Positions 1-9,017 of a stretch of 64,000 nt of DNA are shown here, one piece after another. The translations under genes and the position numbers were made by a program. The stretch comes from Pseudomonas sp. TH31 (lineage in GTDB: Bacteria; Pseudomonadota; Gammaproteobacteria; Pseudomonadales; Pseudomonadaceae). Position 1 is the first letter of the stretch. Each line of letters begins with the position of its first letter. Location of the stretch: positions 496,001-560,000 of the forward strand of contig NZ_JAEKEZ010000010.1 in assembly GCF_016650815.1 (NCBI RefSeq), written 5' to 3'. The notes under the pieces were generated by a model. It had not been told where the DNA came from. It did no database searches and worked only from the letters and a program-made list of their open reading frames with translations.

Positions 1-253
1 CCGACTTGGCTGCGCTGACCATCTCCTGACAACGCTTGAACACCTCTTCGCCACCGTCGCTCAAACGCAACTTACGGGTGGTTCGCTGCAGCAACCGGGT
101 GGCCAGGGCTTTTTCCAGGCGCGAAATACTGCGACTGACCGCCGAAGGTGACGAGCCCAACTGACGCGCCGCTTCGGAGAAGCTGCCGGTTTCGACAACC
201 TTGACGAAAATCGCCATTTCACCCAACAGCGGTAGCGGTAGATTTATGCTCAC
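1..253 (-). CDS. LysR-family transcriptional regulator, N-terminal part (cut by window start)
   Basis: The minus strand from a GTG at 251-253 reads an 84-residue winged helix-turn-helix of the LysR type. It includes the segments FVKVVETGSFSEAARQLG and SAVSRSISRLEKALATRLL, which form the DNA-binding helices, followed by TTRKLRLSDGG. The effector-binding domain lies outside the window. GTG is chosen because it gives the N-terminus common in this subfamily (MxINLPLPLLGEMAIF); an internal ATG at 213-215 is the alternative. The gene is divergent from the AlaX-type gene with about 90 bases between the two starts, the usual arrangement of a LysR regulator and a target, so it may control the 344-2472 genes. 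That regulation is inferred. Confidence 0.85.
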   Translation of the reverse strand, partial: MSINLPLPLLGEMAIFVKVVETGSFSEAARQLGSSPSAVSRSISRLEKALATRLLQRTTRKLRLSDGGEEVFKRCQEMVSAAKS

Positions 254-343
254 AGCGCAACAGTCCTTTGATGTTTGAACGGATTATCACGCAATTCCAC
301 GCTTCATATAATAAAAATAGAAACTTTAATAAGGGCATGGAAT

Positions 344-970
344 ATGACGCTTCGCCTCTTTTTCCATAGTGATGACCTCAAAGCCAATGTGGAAGTCCTG
401 GATTGCACGCCCCACGAGAATGAATTCGCGGTCGTTTTGCGCGCCACACTGTTTCACCCCCAAGGCGGTGGACAGCCCTTTGATACCGGCTGGATTGGTG
501 AAAGCCAGGTGCTGCGGGTAGTCCAGGATCCGGACCGGATCATCCATTACGTCGACCACCCGGTAAAACTCGGCATGACTCAGATACGGGTCGACGAGCA
601 ACGCCGCCAATTCAATACCCGCATGCATTCGGCCGGCCACCTGATTGGCCACTTCGTTCAGGCGCTGGGCTGGATGCCGACCAAGGCGCATCACTGGCCC
701 AACGAAGGCCGTGTGCAGTTCAAACCGACAGACTCGGCACAAGAGGTTGATGCGCAGATCGTCCAGAGCGGCATCGAACAGTGGATCGCCCATGACCTGC
801 CGCGCCTGACTTCCCTGCGCGAAGGCGCCCGGGAAATCGGTTTTGGTGAACTTCCGGCCTACGGCTGTGGCGGCACCCATGTACGTAGCCTGAAGGATTT
901 GGGCACAGTCTCGATCGACTCCCTTTCTCAGAAAAAGGGCACGTTGTCCGTCCACTACCACGTGGATTGA
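344..970 (+). CDS. AlaX-type alanyl-tRNA editing protein
   Basis: This 208-residue protein resembles the editing (SAD) domain of alanyl/threonyl-tRNA synthetases. The zinc-binding signatures are HSAGH at residues 95-99 and CGGTH at 175-179, with the FHPQGGGQPFDTG segment at 38-52 typical of AlaX. The family hydrolyses Ser- or Gly-mischarged tRNA-Ala in trans in the cytoplasm. Start ATG 344 is preceded by AAGGG at 331-335; in-frame codons further upstream have no ribosome site. It is divergent from a LysR regulator and precedes an oxygenase and a LysE exporter, so it may belong to an amino-acid handling cluster. A free-standing editing protein is well supported; the exact substrate is not visible. 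Confidence 0.88.
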   Translation: MTLRLFFHSDDLKANVEVLDCTPHENEFAVVLRATLFHPQGGGQPFDTGWIGESQVLRVVQDPDRIIHYVDHPVKLGMTQIRVDEQRRQFNTRMHSAGHLIGHFVQALGWMPTKAHHWPNEGRVQFKPTDSAQEVDAQIVQSGIEQWIAHDLPRLTSLREGAREIGFGELPAYGCGGTHVRSLKDLGTVSIDSLSQKKGTLSVHYHVD

Positions 971-1062
971 GCATTTTGGCGATGTCGACACCGTCATCGT
1001 CTGACGCCGGGGGCGCCCGCATTCGCGGGCTCCGTTGACTACTCGATAGATGGACCTAAACC

Positions 1063-1832
1063 ATGATGCTTGACGTCGAGCGTCTCGATGAGACGTGCAT
1101 AAAAAAACTGGCCAATGAAGAAGTTCTCGCCATCCGCGTCAAAGGCTTTTTGCCTCAGCCGTTGGCGGTGCAGATTGGTGACAAGATTCTTGCGCCAGGC
1201 TTTGAAGGCTATATCAACGCGCCGAGCATCGGTCGCATCGGCATGGCGTTTTACGAAGCGGAAAACCAGCCCCTGCTGATCGAAGACTATTTCGAGCGAG
1301 CCACCAGCAACATCGAGGAACTGCGCAACCGATGCGCGCCCTACTCGTCCCCGGTCGACACCCTGCGTTGCATGCTCGACGAGTCGTGGCCAGCAGGTGC
1401 GCATCTGGAAAACCTCTACGGCCGCAAGATGTATATCGGGCTGTCCCGGGTAGTGAAACCGGGCGTGTGCTTTCTCGCCCATCACGACATTTTCGCCAAG
1501 GACGCCCCGGACAGTTTCCAGGCCAAAAGCCTGGAAGCGCAATTTGCCTGCAACGTGTACCTGAACATGCCCACCGAGGGCGGCGCGTTGCAGATGTGGG
1601 ACGACGATATTTCTCCCGACCAATTCGATGAAATGCGTGGCGACAGTTACGGCATCGACCCGGCCTTGCTCGGCCCCCGACTCTGGAGATCCGCCCTGAG
1701 CCTGGGGATTTCATCATGTTCAATTCGCGTTGCATGCACTCGGTGACCCCAGGCGTGGCTGACCCGAGATTGAGCCTTTCGTTCTTTGTCGGCTACCGCG
1801 GCAATGCTTCACCCCTTACCTTTTGGAGTTGA
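1063..1832 (+). CDS. 2-oxoglutarate/Fe(II)-dependent oxygenase, frameshifted at 1674-1678
   Basis: The first reading frame runs to residue about 205 and then loses homology; the next frame continues with FIMFNSRCMHSVTPG and ends in FFVGYRGN. Inserting one C in the C5 tract at 1674-1678 joins them into a 256-residue protein (770 bases + 1 is divisible by 3). Likely iron ligands are the HxD at residues 140-142 (AHHDIF) and the distal His of the MHSVTPG segment, with a following Arg (PRLSLSF) for 2-oxoglutarate. It would be a cytosolic hydroxylase of unknown substrate. The start is ATG 1063 or 1066, with a weak ribosome site. It ends one base before the LysE gene, suggesting co-transcription. 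A sequencing error is more likely than a true pseudogene. Confidence 0.75.
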
Positions 1833-1833
1833 G

Positions 1834-2472
1834 ATGCTTTCGAATTACCTGGGCGAGTTTCTGGCGCTGGCGACCATCCACTTTCTGGCCGTGGTCGCAC
1901 CCGGACCGGACTTCGCCGTGACCATTCGCCAAAGCGTACGCTTTGGTCGACTGGTGGGCATCTGCACGGCGCTCGGCATCGGCGCGGGGATTTCCGTGCA
2001 TGTGCTTTACACCCTGCTGGGCGTTGGCGCGCTGATGCACACCACGCCCTGGTTGCTGACGGTGGCCAAGGTCGTGGGCGGCGCCTACATTCTGTACCTC
2101 GGCGTCAGTCTGTTGCGCAGCAAACCGAAAACCGCGCTGGAAGGCGACAAGGTCGCAGACGAACCGTTGGTCGAGCAAACACTGTTGAAGGCGTTTACCA
2201 CAGGCTTCCTCACCAATGCGACCAATCCAAAAGCCACGCTGTTTTTCCTGGCGATTTTCACCACCATCATCAGCGCCACAACCCCGCTACAGATCCAGGC
2301 GCTGTATGGCCTGTGGATGTGCTTCGTGAACGCGCTGTGGTTTGTGATCGTTGCGCTGTTCTTTTCCAGCGCGCGGGTGCGACTGCTGTTTATGCGCATG
2401 GGGCACTGGTTCGAGCGCACCATGGGGGTGATTCTGATCCTGTTTGCCGGGCGCCTGATTTTGTCGATGTAA
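1834..2472 (+). CDS. LysE/RhtB-family amino-acid exporter
   Basis: A 212-residue inner-membrane protein with about six hydrophobic helices. It carries the family hallmark near the N-terminus, HFLAVVAPGPDFAVTIRQS, and the mid-protein FTTGFLTNATNPKA loop. Members export amino acids or homoserine-like compounds by proton exchange. The ATG at 1834 begins right after the restored stop of the oxygenase and is preceded by GGAG at 1825-1828. The product is clear at family level; the substrate cannot be read from sequence. The operon with an oxygenase and a tRNA editing protein suggests handling of a non-standard amino acid (inference). A strong intrinsic terminator follows. Confidence 0.88.
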   Translation: MLSNYLGEFLALATIHFLAVVAPGPDFAVTIRQSVRFGRLVGICTALGIGAGISVHVLYTLLGVGALMHTTPWLLTVAKVVGGAYILYLGVSLLRSKPKTALEGDKVADEPLVEQTLLKAFTTGFLTNATNPKATLFFLAIFTTIISATTPLQIQALYGLWMCFVNALWFVIVALFFSSARVRLLFMRMGHWFERTMGVILILFAGRLILSM

Positions 2473-2488
2473 ACCTCGCGCCCATGCA

Positions 2489-2523
2489 AAAGGCCCGCTC
2501 AGTCAGACTGAGCGGGCCTTTTT
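2489..2523 (+). terminator. Rho-independent terminator after the LysE gene
   Basis: A perfect stem AGGCCCGCTCAGTC/GACTGAGCGGGCCT is followed by a T run, 17 bases past the LysE stop. Confidence 0.9.
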
Positions 2524-2671
2524 CGTTTGTGCGTCGCTTTTGCGTTTCTGTGCGACAAATCCCACTTCAAGGGCTCCCCTATCGCTCCCTCATGGTGTTA
2601 GTTTAAAAAATATTTCTGATCTATCGATCAGACATTTCTCACAAACTGCCTGCAAAGGAATGCCCCCAACA

Positions 2672-4411
2672 ATGGATTTTTCACTCAAGCAACTGGCTGC
2701 AACAACCCTGATGTTGGCCAGTCTTTCGTCGTTTACCACGCTTGCGCACGCCAACATTACCCCGCAACAAAGCGCAACCATCCTCAAGACCTTCAGTGAT
2801 GCATCGGTAACGGATTTCAGGCAGTTCCTGGGACGTCTGGCCAAGAGCGACTTTGCCAAAACCGACGACGTCGGCCCGGCAATCAGTGCCTTCCTCGACA
2901 ACAAGACACTTTCCCCGGATCAGCAGAACGAGATATATCGCCTGCTTGGCCTCTATGCACGAGTGAAGTATGGCGCCGCTGCCACCGAGACGCTGCGCGA
3001 GCTGGTGGAAATCCCGACCTTCCAAGTGGAAGGTGTTGCCCAGCATGACAACCCGCAATTCATCAAGATCGCCGACAAAATCAAGAGTCTCGCCCAAGCC
3101 TTCAACCTGAACTTTCGCAACATCGACAATCGCGTCTATGAAATTTCCCTGGAAGGCAGTGGCGATGAAGTCGTGGGCATTCACGCGCATGCCGATGTAG
3201 TGCCGGTGACGCCGGAGAATTGGGTCCTGAAAGACGGCACCAGACTCGATCCATTCAAGGTCACCCTGATCGGCGACCGCATGTATGGCCGGGGCACCGA
3301 GGACGACAAAAATGGCATCGTGGTGACGCTTTACGCCATGAAGATCATCAAGGAAGAGAAACTGCCACTGGCTCGCAACTTTAAGTTGCTGGTCGACACC
3401 ACCGAGGAAACCACCGGCGACGCCATCCCCTACTACTTCGAACGCAACCCGACACCCAACTACAACCTGGCGCTGGATGGCGGTTACCCGGTAGTGATTG
3501 CCGAGAAAGGCTATGGCACCGTCATGGCAAGCTTTGCCAAGCGTAATGGCGAGGGCAAAGGCGCCGAAATCATCTCGATGACGGGGGGCCTGGCCACCAA
3601 CCAGATTCCGTCGGCCTCGGTCGCGACGTTGGTGACTGACACGCCCGCCGAACTGGCTGCCAGCCTGCAGACGGCCGGTACTGACTATGCCAAGCGCAAT
3701 GGTGGCAACTTCGAGGTGAGCGCCAAGGTCGACGGCAAGGACGTCAAGCTGACGGTCACCGGCGTTTCCGCCCACTCCTCCGAACCCGAATCAGGCGTCA
3801 ACCCGGTGGCCAGGATGCTGGACTTCATCAATAGCCTCGACGGCAAAGTCGCGCTCAAGCACAACCACATTACCGACGCCGCCCGCTATGCCGCCGATAA
3901 CTGGGGCCTGGACTATCAGGGTGGCAAATTGGGCGTTGGTTTTTCCGATGCCTTCATGGGGCCACTGACCACGTCCCTGACCTATGTCGGGATGGATGAG
4001 AAAGCCTTCAAGCTCGCGGTCAACTTGCGCGTGCCGAAGGGCCAATCCCCGGAAGCACTCAAGAGCGAAATCGCCGACAAGCTGGGGGCCTGGAGCAAGA
4101 AAACCCAGGTTGCCGTGGCCTTCAACTACTCGATCGCCGAACCGATGTACCGCAATCCCGAGGGTGAATGGGTCAAGGCCTTGCTGGCCGTAGCCACTGA
4201 AAATCTTGGCATGGAGCACAAGTACGGCACCTCCGCCGGCGCCACTTCGGTTCATGAACTGCCCAATGGTGTGCAATTCGGCCTGGCCAGGCCCGAGGTC
4301 AAGTACACCGGACACACCGACAACGAGTTCAAGACCGTCGACCAGTTCCTGCTGGACCTGCAGATCGTAACCGAGATGATGGGGCGTATCGGGCAGTTGC
4401 CGAAGCTCTGA
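2672..4411 (+). CDS. Periplasmic M20-family metallodipeptidase (PepV/Sapep-like)
   Basis: A 579-residue protein with an N-terminal signal peptide (MDFSLKQLAATTLMLASL, cleaved near AHA|NITP), then an extra N-terminal region of about 100 residues, then an M20 di-zinc peptidase. Zinc and catalytic residues lie in the motifs IHAHADVVPV, YGRGTEDDKNG, DTTEETTG, LALDGGYPV and the C-terminal YTGHTDNEF. The family cleaves dipeptides or short peptides. The inserted lid domain begins about residue 290, with ISMTGGLATNQIPSA. ATG 2672 is chosen because it starts the signal peptide and has AAAGGA 11 bases upstream; ATG 2660 is too close to that site. It is a monocistronic unit with its own upstream region after a terminator. 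Confidence 0.88.
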   Translation: MDFSLKQLAATTLMLASLSSFTTLAHANITPQQSATILKTFSDASVTDFRQFLGRLAKSDFAKTDDVGPAISAFLDNKTLSPDQQNEIYRLLGLYARVKYGAAATETLRELVEIPTFQVEGVAQHDNPQFIKIADKIKSLAQAFNLNFRNIDNRVYEISLEGSGDEVVGIHAHADVVPVTPENWVLKDGTRLDPFKVTLIGDRMYGRGTEDDKNGIVVTLYAMKIIKEEKLPLARNFKLLVDTTEETTGDAIPYYFERNPTPNYNLALDGGYPVVIAEKGYGTVMASFAKRNGEGKGAEIISMTGGLATNQIPSASVATLVTDTPAELAASLQTAGTDYAKRNGGNFEVSAKVDGKDVKLTVTGVSAHSSEPESGVNPVARMLDFINSLDGKVALKHNHITDAARYAADNWGLDYQGGKLGVGFSDAFMGPLTTSLTYVGMDEKAFKLAVNLRVPKGQSPEALKSEIADKLGAWSKKTQVAVAFNYSIAEPMYRNPEGEWVKALLAVATENLGMEHKYGTSAGATSVHELPNGVQFGLARPEVKYTGHTDNEFKTVDQFLLDLQIVTEMMGRIGQLPKL

Positions 4412-4489
4412 TCACCCGTTCGGACCCGCTACTCTGGCGGGTCCACTACGTTGATGCGGTCGTGAAATTGAGCGGCTATGCAAAAAAAT

Positions 4490-4577
4490 GTGGGAGCGGG
4501 CTTGCTCGCGAAAGCGGTCTGTCAGCTAACACATTGGCTGACTGATACACCGCTTTCGCGAGCAAGCCCGCTCCACA
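4490..4577. repeat. REP-type inverted pair
   Basis: Two facing copies of the GGGAGCGGGCTTGCTCGCGAA unit. The right arm lacks one C (GCTCCACA instead of GCTCCCACA), so the match is imperfect. It lies between the dipeptidase gene and the tRNA terminator. Confidence 0.85.
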
Positions 4578-4582
4578 CAAAC

Positions 4583-4613
4583 AAAAACGCCGCTCATCAC
4601 TGAGCGGCGTTTT
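4583..4613 (-). terminator. Terminator of the tRNA cluster
   Basis: The stem AACGCCGCTCA/TGAGCGGCGTT with a GTGA loop is followed on the minus strand by a T run, 10 bases past the last tRNA. The same hairpin has Ts on the other side and could also stop rightward transcripts. Confidence 0.85.
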
Positions 4614-4622
4614 CGTTAAATA

Positions 4623-4698
<76 letters not shown>

Positions 4699-4701
4699 AA
4701 A

Positions 4702-4777
4702 TGGCGTCCCCTAGGGGACTCGAACCCCTGTTACCGCCGTGAAAGGGCGGTGTCCTAGGCCACTAGACGAAGGGGAC
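4702..4777 (-). tRNA. tRNA-Glu (anticodon TTC), copy 2
   Basis: A 76-base minus-strand cloverleaf: acceptor GTCCCCT/AGGGGAC, anticodon loop CTTTCAC, T-loop TTCGAGT, 3' GCCA. It lies three bases upstream of tRNA-Gly copy 2 and is processed from the same transcript. Confidence 0.98.
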
Positions 4778-4882
4778 ACGCTAACTGAAACACATGGTGT
4801 GTATTTCAGTGCCCAAATCCGCATCCGAAGATATCGGTTCTGGTTTCACTCAGCCCCGCCCGAAAGCAGTGCTGTTTAAAAA

Positions 4883-4958
<76 letters not shown>

Positions 4959-4960
4959 AT

Positions 4961-5036
4961 TGGCGTCCCCTAGGGGACTCGAACCCCTGTTACCGCCGTG
5001 AAAGGGCGGTGTCCTAGGCCACTAGACGAAGGGGAC
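4961..5036 (-). tRNA. tRNA-Glu (anticodon TTC), copy 1
   Basis: Same 76-base sequence as 4702-4777. It is the first gene of the four-tRNA transcript, two bases from tRNA-Gly copy 1. Confidence 0.98.
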
Positions 5037-5098
5037 ACACGTACAACATTCACTACCTACCGCGTTTCGCTGTGTGCTTTACGCTGTAAGTGGCGCGC

Positions 5099-5127
5099 AT
5101 TCTATGGATGGATTGAGGGGGCGTCAA
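5099..5127 (-). promoter_or_regulatory. Sigma-70 promoter of the tRNA cluster
   Basis: On the minus strand, TTGACG (5122-5127) and TAGAAT (5099-5104) are separated by exactly 17 bases, about 60 bases upstream of tRNA-Glu copy 1. The sequence just after the -10 is GC-rich (GCGCGCC), as in stringently controlled stable-RNA promoters. Confidence 0.85.
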
Positions 5128-5290
5128 CCCCCTGATATAAATTTATTTAAATCAATGACTTCGCCCTGCTTTGGGAGGCGAATCCGGGTTTTCCGTCGCC
5201 CGGCGTTTGACGCCTATATTCTGGCACTCGCCAAGGCGCTATAGTCCACCCACCCAACAAATGATGGCCATGTGCACTTCGCGCGCTGTT

Positions 5291-5323
5291 ACTTATATAA
5301 GCAGCCTTACGGCCGATATAAGT
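5291..5323. promoter_or_regulatory. Inverted repeat ACTTATAT...ATATAAGT upstream of the 5418 gene
   Basis: Perfect 8-base arms (5291-5298, 5316-5323) separated by 17 bases, in the otherwise gene-free stretch 5128-5417. Its AT-rich arms stand out from the GC-rich surroundings. It could be an operator or a structured leader; no factor is recognised. Confidence 0.35.
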
Positions 5324-5417
5324 AGAGTCGTGGCCTGTTCAACTCGTCGAGCGGCCCTATGCGCCCCCAAGCCAAGCCACTACACTCGCACGCGAACCCT
5401 ATAAAGAGGTCTTACCG

Positions 5418-6188
5418 GTGACACCACTCATGATCACCCTGCTAGTCGTAGTCGGGATCGCACTATTGATCGCCATTGGCTACATGAACCATGTGGTGGA
5501 AAACAATAAGCTGGAAAAGGCCCGTACCAAGGTTGAACTCAACGACCGTTTGCGTCGCTGTGGCGAAATCACCGAGACCTTTCCCGGTCAGTTGATGACG
5601 CCTGCGCTCAAGCTGCTATTGACCCGTCTGGAGTTGAACGTCTGCCAGCGCCTGCTCAATCTTGAAAAAACCAGTACCTCCGTCAAGGCTCGAATTGCCG
5701 AACTGAACACCTTGATCGCCCAGGGCGAATCGATCCCGGTAAACAACCCACCCGCACCGATCCAGACCGAAGCCAAGGCCAAGGACGTGCGCTTCCTGCT
5801 CGAAGCCTTGCATGGCCAGATCACCCGCGCCGCCCAGGACGGCTTCTTGCCGACCAATGAAGCCAAGCGCTGGATCCGCGAAGTGCGCCACATCCTGGTG
5901 CTGCTGCACATCGAATTCTTCAACAACCTCGGTCAGCACTCCCTGCAACAGAACCAGCCTGGCCAGGCTCGCCTGGCGTTCGAACGGGGCGTGCAATACC
6001 TGCGCAAGCAACAGGAACCGCAGATCTACGCCGAACAACTCGAATACCTGGAAAAACTCCTGGCTCGCGCCAACGCCCAGGTCATGGACAAGACTGCCCC
6101 CGCAGAAGGCGAGGTCAACCAATTGACCGAAGGCCTCAAAGACGTCGAGGCCGATGCCGACTGGAAGAAAAAAGTCATTTACGACTGA
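5418..6188 (+). CDS. Membrane-anchored hypothetical protein with a helical cytoplasmic domain
   Basis: I do not recognise a named family. The 256-residue protein has one N-terminal transmembrane helix (MITLLVVVGIALLIAIGYM, residues 5-23) and then a charged, mostly alpha-helical soluble part. That part includes a segment near residues 160-215 (GQHSLQQNQPGQARLAFERG) that resembles a TPR-like helical hairpin. The start is GTG 5418, with AAGAGG at 5404-5409; ATG 5430 is an alternative that would just remove four residues. A good terminator follows, so it is a single-gene unit. Codon use looks typical of its neighbours. Confidence 0.8.
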   Translation: MTPLMITLLVVVGIALLIAIGYMNHVVENNKLEKARTKVELNDRLRRCGEITETFPGQLMTPALKLLLTRLELNVCQRLLNLEKTSTSVKARIAELNTLIAQGESIPVNNPPAPIQTEAKAKDVRFLLEALHGQITRAAQDGFLPTNEAKRWIREVRHILVLLHIEFFNNLGQHSLQQNQPGQARLAFERGVQYLRKQQEPQIYAEQLEYLEKLLARANAQVMDKTAPAEGEVNQLTEGLKDVEADADWKKKVIYD

Positions 6189-6203
6189 TTGGAACAACAA
6201 GAA

Positions 6204-6229
6204 GAGCCACCGTGAGGTGGCTTTTTTTT
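6204..6229 (+). terminator. Rho-independent terminator after the 5418 gene
   Basis: The stem AGCCACC/GGTGGCT is followed by eight Ts, 16 bases past the stop codon. Confidence 0.9.
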
Positions 6230-6248
6230 GCCTTGGGTTTGATGGGGA

Positions 6249-6500
6249 AGATCAAAAGATCGCAGCCTTCGGCAGCTCCTACATGGAGCTATGTATATCC
6301 GCGGGAGATTGGTTGGCTCTGAGGTCGCCTTCGCGAGCAGGCTCACTCCCACATTGGGCCGAGTATTTTCCGAAGAGATAGACCGGCTGTCAGGCCGCCT
6401 TTGCAGGCAAGCCAGCTAACACAATTGGACAGAGTTCATCCGGGATGAGATTGGTCGGCTGTCAGGCCGCCTTCGCGGGCAAGCCATGCTCCTACAAAAT
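6249..6500. repeat. Array of solitary repeat arms
   Basis: A gene-free stretch made of degenerate single arms rather than inverted pairs. It holds GATCGCAGCCTTCGGCAGCT (from 6258), then three same-orientation REP-like arms near 6326-6355 (CGCCTTCGCGAGCAGGCTC), 6391-6412 (CGCCTTTGCAGGCAAGCC) and 6469-6493 (CGCCTTCGCGGGCAAGCC). The last two sit in an imperfect tandem repeat of about 75-80 bases (GGCTGTCAGGCCGCC). Confidence 0.6.
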
Positions 6501-6559
6501 CAGAAGCAGAAGCAGACCGGCACACACCGCCCTGCTTTTCACCACTCATTAGGCCGAGC

Positions 6560-6890
6560 GTTAGCTCGCCTGTTTTTGATCTTGCTCTACCCGCCCCTTC
6601 GGGAGGCTGAGAGGAGGTGTTTATCTGGGGGTGGGCGCGAAGCGCCGTGCGGCGAAGCCGCACACATCGAGAGGAGGTCGTCGCGAAGCAGACCGGAGGC
6701 GATGCCCCCAGATGAATACCGGAACGAAGGAACGCCGAGCCTAAGCGAGGGGCCGGACGCCGGGGCGAGCCTTTTTTTGCTTACTTTTTTTTGGCGTTTC
6801 GGTTTGAAAAAAAAGTGAGTCGCCGTAAGGGCGAAACCCTAAGTAGCCGTTACCGCAGAAATGGAGATGTACCCGATCAACCATCAACAT
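6560..6890 (+). repeat. Structured dispersed-type intergenic element
   Basis: This is non-coding in appearance. An outer stem ATCTGGGGG (6623-6631)/CCCCCAGAT (6705-6713) encloses hairpins GGCGC-GAA-GCGCC (6634-6646), GTGCGGC-GAA-GCCGCAC (6647-6663) and GGTC...GACC (6676-6694). A GC-rich segment and T runs follow at 6771-6777 and 6785-6792, then CGCCGTAAGGGCGAAACCCTAA near 6821-6842. The sequence resembles long intergenic repeats that I recall as common in P. fluorescens-group genomes. Only one copy is in this window, so copy number is from memory. Short open frames across it look spurious. Confidence 0.5.
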
Positions 6891-6920
6891 GGTCGGCCCT
6901 AAGGCCGCCAAGTCAAAGCG

Positions 6921-8888
6921 TCAAAGCCGAAAATGCCCAACCATCCCCTTAAGCTCAACCCCCAACTGCGCCAACTCGATACTGGACGCCGCATTTCCCT
7001 GCATCGCCAGTGACGACTGATCCGCACTCGCCCGAATACTCGTCACACTGCGATTAATCTCCTCAGCCACCGAACTCTGCTCCTCGGCCGCCGCCGCGAT
7101 CTGCTGGTTCATCTGCTGAATCAACGACACCGCCGCCGCAATACTGCCCAACGCACTCTCAGTCTGCAGCGCATCACTCACCGCCAGCTTAACCAGCTCG
7201 CCACTGTTCTGAATCTGCTGCACCGACGACTGTGCCGCCGAGCGCAAGGCACTGACCAGCCGCTCGATCTCCTCGGTCGATTGCTGGGTGCGCTTGGCCA
7301 GCGCCCGCACTTCGTCGGCCACCACCGCAAAGCCCCTGCCCTGCTCACCGGCCCGGGCCGCCTCGATGGCCGCGTTGAGAGCCAACAGGTTGGTCTGCTC
7401 GGCCACGCTTTTGATCACGCCGAGCACCGTGCCGATGTTCTGGATCTGCGCACTCAAGCTCTCGATACTGGAACTGGCCGAAGTCGCCGAATCCGCCAGT
7501 TGCTCGATACGTGCCATGCTCTGACGCACCACCTGCTGACCGCTCTCGACCTTATCGTCCGCTGTCTGCGCCGCTGTAGCGGCTTCCTCCGCATTACGGG
7601 CGACGTCGTGCACCGTGGCGGTCATCTGATTCATTGCCGTGGCGACTTGCTCGGTTTCTTCTTTCTGGCTGCTGACTTCCAGGTTGGTCTGCTCGGTCAC
7701 CGCCGACAGCGATTGCGCGGAACTGGCCAACTGCTCGATGCCGGCCTGCAAACCACTGACGATACTGCTCAGACCTGCGCCCATCTGTTGCATGGCCTGC
7801 ATCAACTGGCCGATTTCGTCGCGGCGAGTTACTTCAACCGTCGCACTCAAATCACCCGAGGCAATCTGCTGAGCGACACGAATCACACTGCGCAGCGGTG
7901 CGACGATCAACCGGGTAATCACCCACGCCGCGATCAGCCCGACCAGCAGCGCCAGCGCCGAGGAGCCAATGATCAACAGCGAGTTCTTTTTCAGCTCGGC
8001 CTGCATCGCCCCGTCTTCGGCCACGTAGGCTTGGTCCACCCGCTCCACCACTTCAGCGGCGCGCTGGTGCAGTTGCTCATAAACAGTTTTTTCCTGGGCC
8101 AACAGGCCGGTGTACTCAGTGAGCTTGTCACTGAAACTGGCGATATGACCGCTCACCTCATTGAGGACGGTCTGGTACCCCTCGTCCTTGACCGTGGCTT
8201 TCAGCTGTTCGGCCTGAGTCAACGCCTGGTCGGCCTGCTCGATCTTGCCCTTGCCGGCGCTGTCGTCGTCCCCCTTGCGGCTCTGGTCGAGGCGCACACG
8301 AGCCTCGTTCATGGCCTGCAACATCAACCGCGACACCTGGCTGACCTGATTGGCCTGTTCGATGAATTGCGCGCCGTCCTTGCCCTCGGAATCTTTCAAG
8401 GCATAGGCACCATCGTCGGCGAGGCCGGCCTGCAATACATCGAGGTTATTGGCCACGCTGGACACCGACCAACTGGCCATTTCCAGGGCCAGGTCCTTGG
8501 CCTGGGTCAATGAGACAAATTCGTCAAAGGCCTTGCGATAGGCGCCAAGCGACTGCCCGACATCGTTCATGACTGGTACGTTGAGCGCCGACTGCGCCTT
8601 CAACTGGGTCGCCAGGGCAATCAGCGCATCAACTCCCTGATGCAGCGCATCGGCGGTTTTCGGGTTCCCGTGCAAGGCATATTCCTGCTCCAGCAAGCGC
8701 ACCTTGAGCAAGCCGCTGTTGAGCGATGACATCTGCTTGAGCCCGTCGAAACGCTGGCTGATGGTTTGCAGGGACCATACGCCAATGGCTGCCACCAAGG
8801 CTGTCAACAACAGCACCAGGATAAACCCGACACCCAGTTTTTTTGCCATACCGAGGTTGGCAAAACGTCCTTGCACGGCCGAAATCAT
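6921..8888 (-). CDS. Methyl-accepting chemotaxis protein, likely with HBM-type sensor domain
   Basis: A 655-residue inner-membrane chemoreceptor. An N-terminal helix ([20 protein letters not shown]) leads to a periplasmic helical domain of about 250 residues. A second helix ([20 protein letters not shown]), a HAMP domain ([16 protein letters not shown]) and a long signalling coiled coil follow, with the highly conserved hairpin [20 protein letters not shown] that contacts CheA and CheW. The size and all-helical character of the sensor domain fit the helical bimodular (HBM) type known from P. putida McpS; this is inference. Start ATG 8888 gives a short cytoplasmic N-terminus. There is no C-terminal CheR/CheB tether pentapeptide; it ends in GHFRL. 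It stands alone, as most orphan receptors do. Confidence 0.93.
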   Translation of the reverse strand: MISAVQGRFANLGMAKKLGVGFILVLLLTALVAAIGVWSLQTISQRFDGLKQMSSLNSGLLKVRLLEQEYALHGNPKTADALHQGVDALIALATQLKAQSALNVPVMNDVGQSLGAYRKAFDEFVSLTQAKDLALEMASWSVSSVANNLDVLQAGLADDGAYALKDSEGKDGAQFIEQANQVSQVSRLMLQAMNEARVRLDQSRKGDDDSAGKGKIEQADQALTQAEQLKATVKDEGYQTVLNEVSGHIASFSDKLTEYTGLLAQEKTVYEQLHQRAAEVVERVDQAYVAEDGAMQAELKKNSLLIIGSSALALLVGLIAAWVITRLIVAPLRSVIRVAQQIASGDLSATVEVTRRDEIGQLMQAMQQMGAGLSSIVSGLQAGIEQLASSAQSLSAVTEQTNLEVSSQKEETEQVATAMNQMTATVHDVARNAEEAATAAQTADDKVESGQQVVRQSMARIEQLADSATSASSSIESLSAQIQNIGTVLGVIKSVAEQTNLLALNAAIEAARAGEQGRGFAVVADEVRALAKRTQQSTEEIERLVSALRSAAQSSVQQIQNSGELVKLAVSDALQTESALGSIAAAVSLIQQMNQQIAAAAEEQSSVAEEINRSVTSIRASADQSSLAMQGNAASSIELAQLGVELKGMVGHFRL

Positions 8889-9017
8889 TGCTCGTAGTCC
8901 CCTGCCAATGTCTGTAGATGGAGATTCGCAACGGGCCTGTGCCAGCACAAGTCTCTGGCGTCGCAATAATGGCAAAAAGCTACGCCCACGTCGTTTTCAG
9001 AACGTTTTAGGTCGATC

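Noticed and set aside
4490..4577. CRISPR array made of REP copies
   Set aside because: The repeats are inverted pairs scattered at gene ends, not direct repeats with uniform spacers, and no cas gene is present.
5171..5404. A 77-codon open frame upstream of the membrane-anchored protein gene
   Set aside because: No ribosome site, Arg/Ser-rich composition typical of chance frames in GC-rich DNA, and it spans the AT-rich inverted repeat.
6486..6818. A 110-codon frame across the structured element
   Set aside because: Very high Arg/Gly content and coincidence with the RNA-like stems indicate it is not translated.
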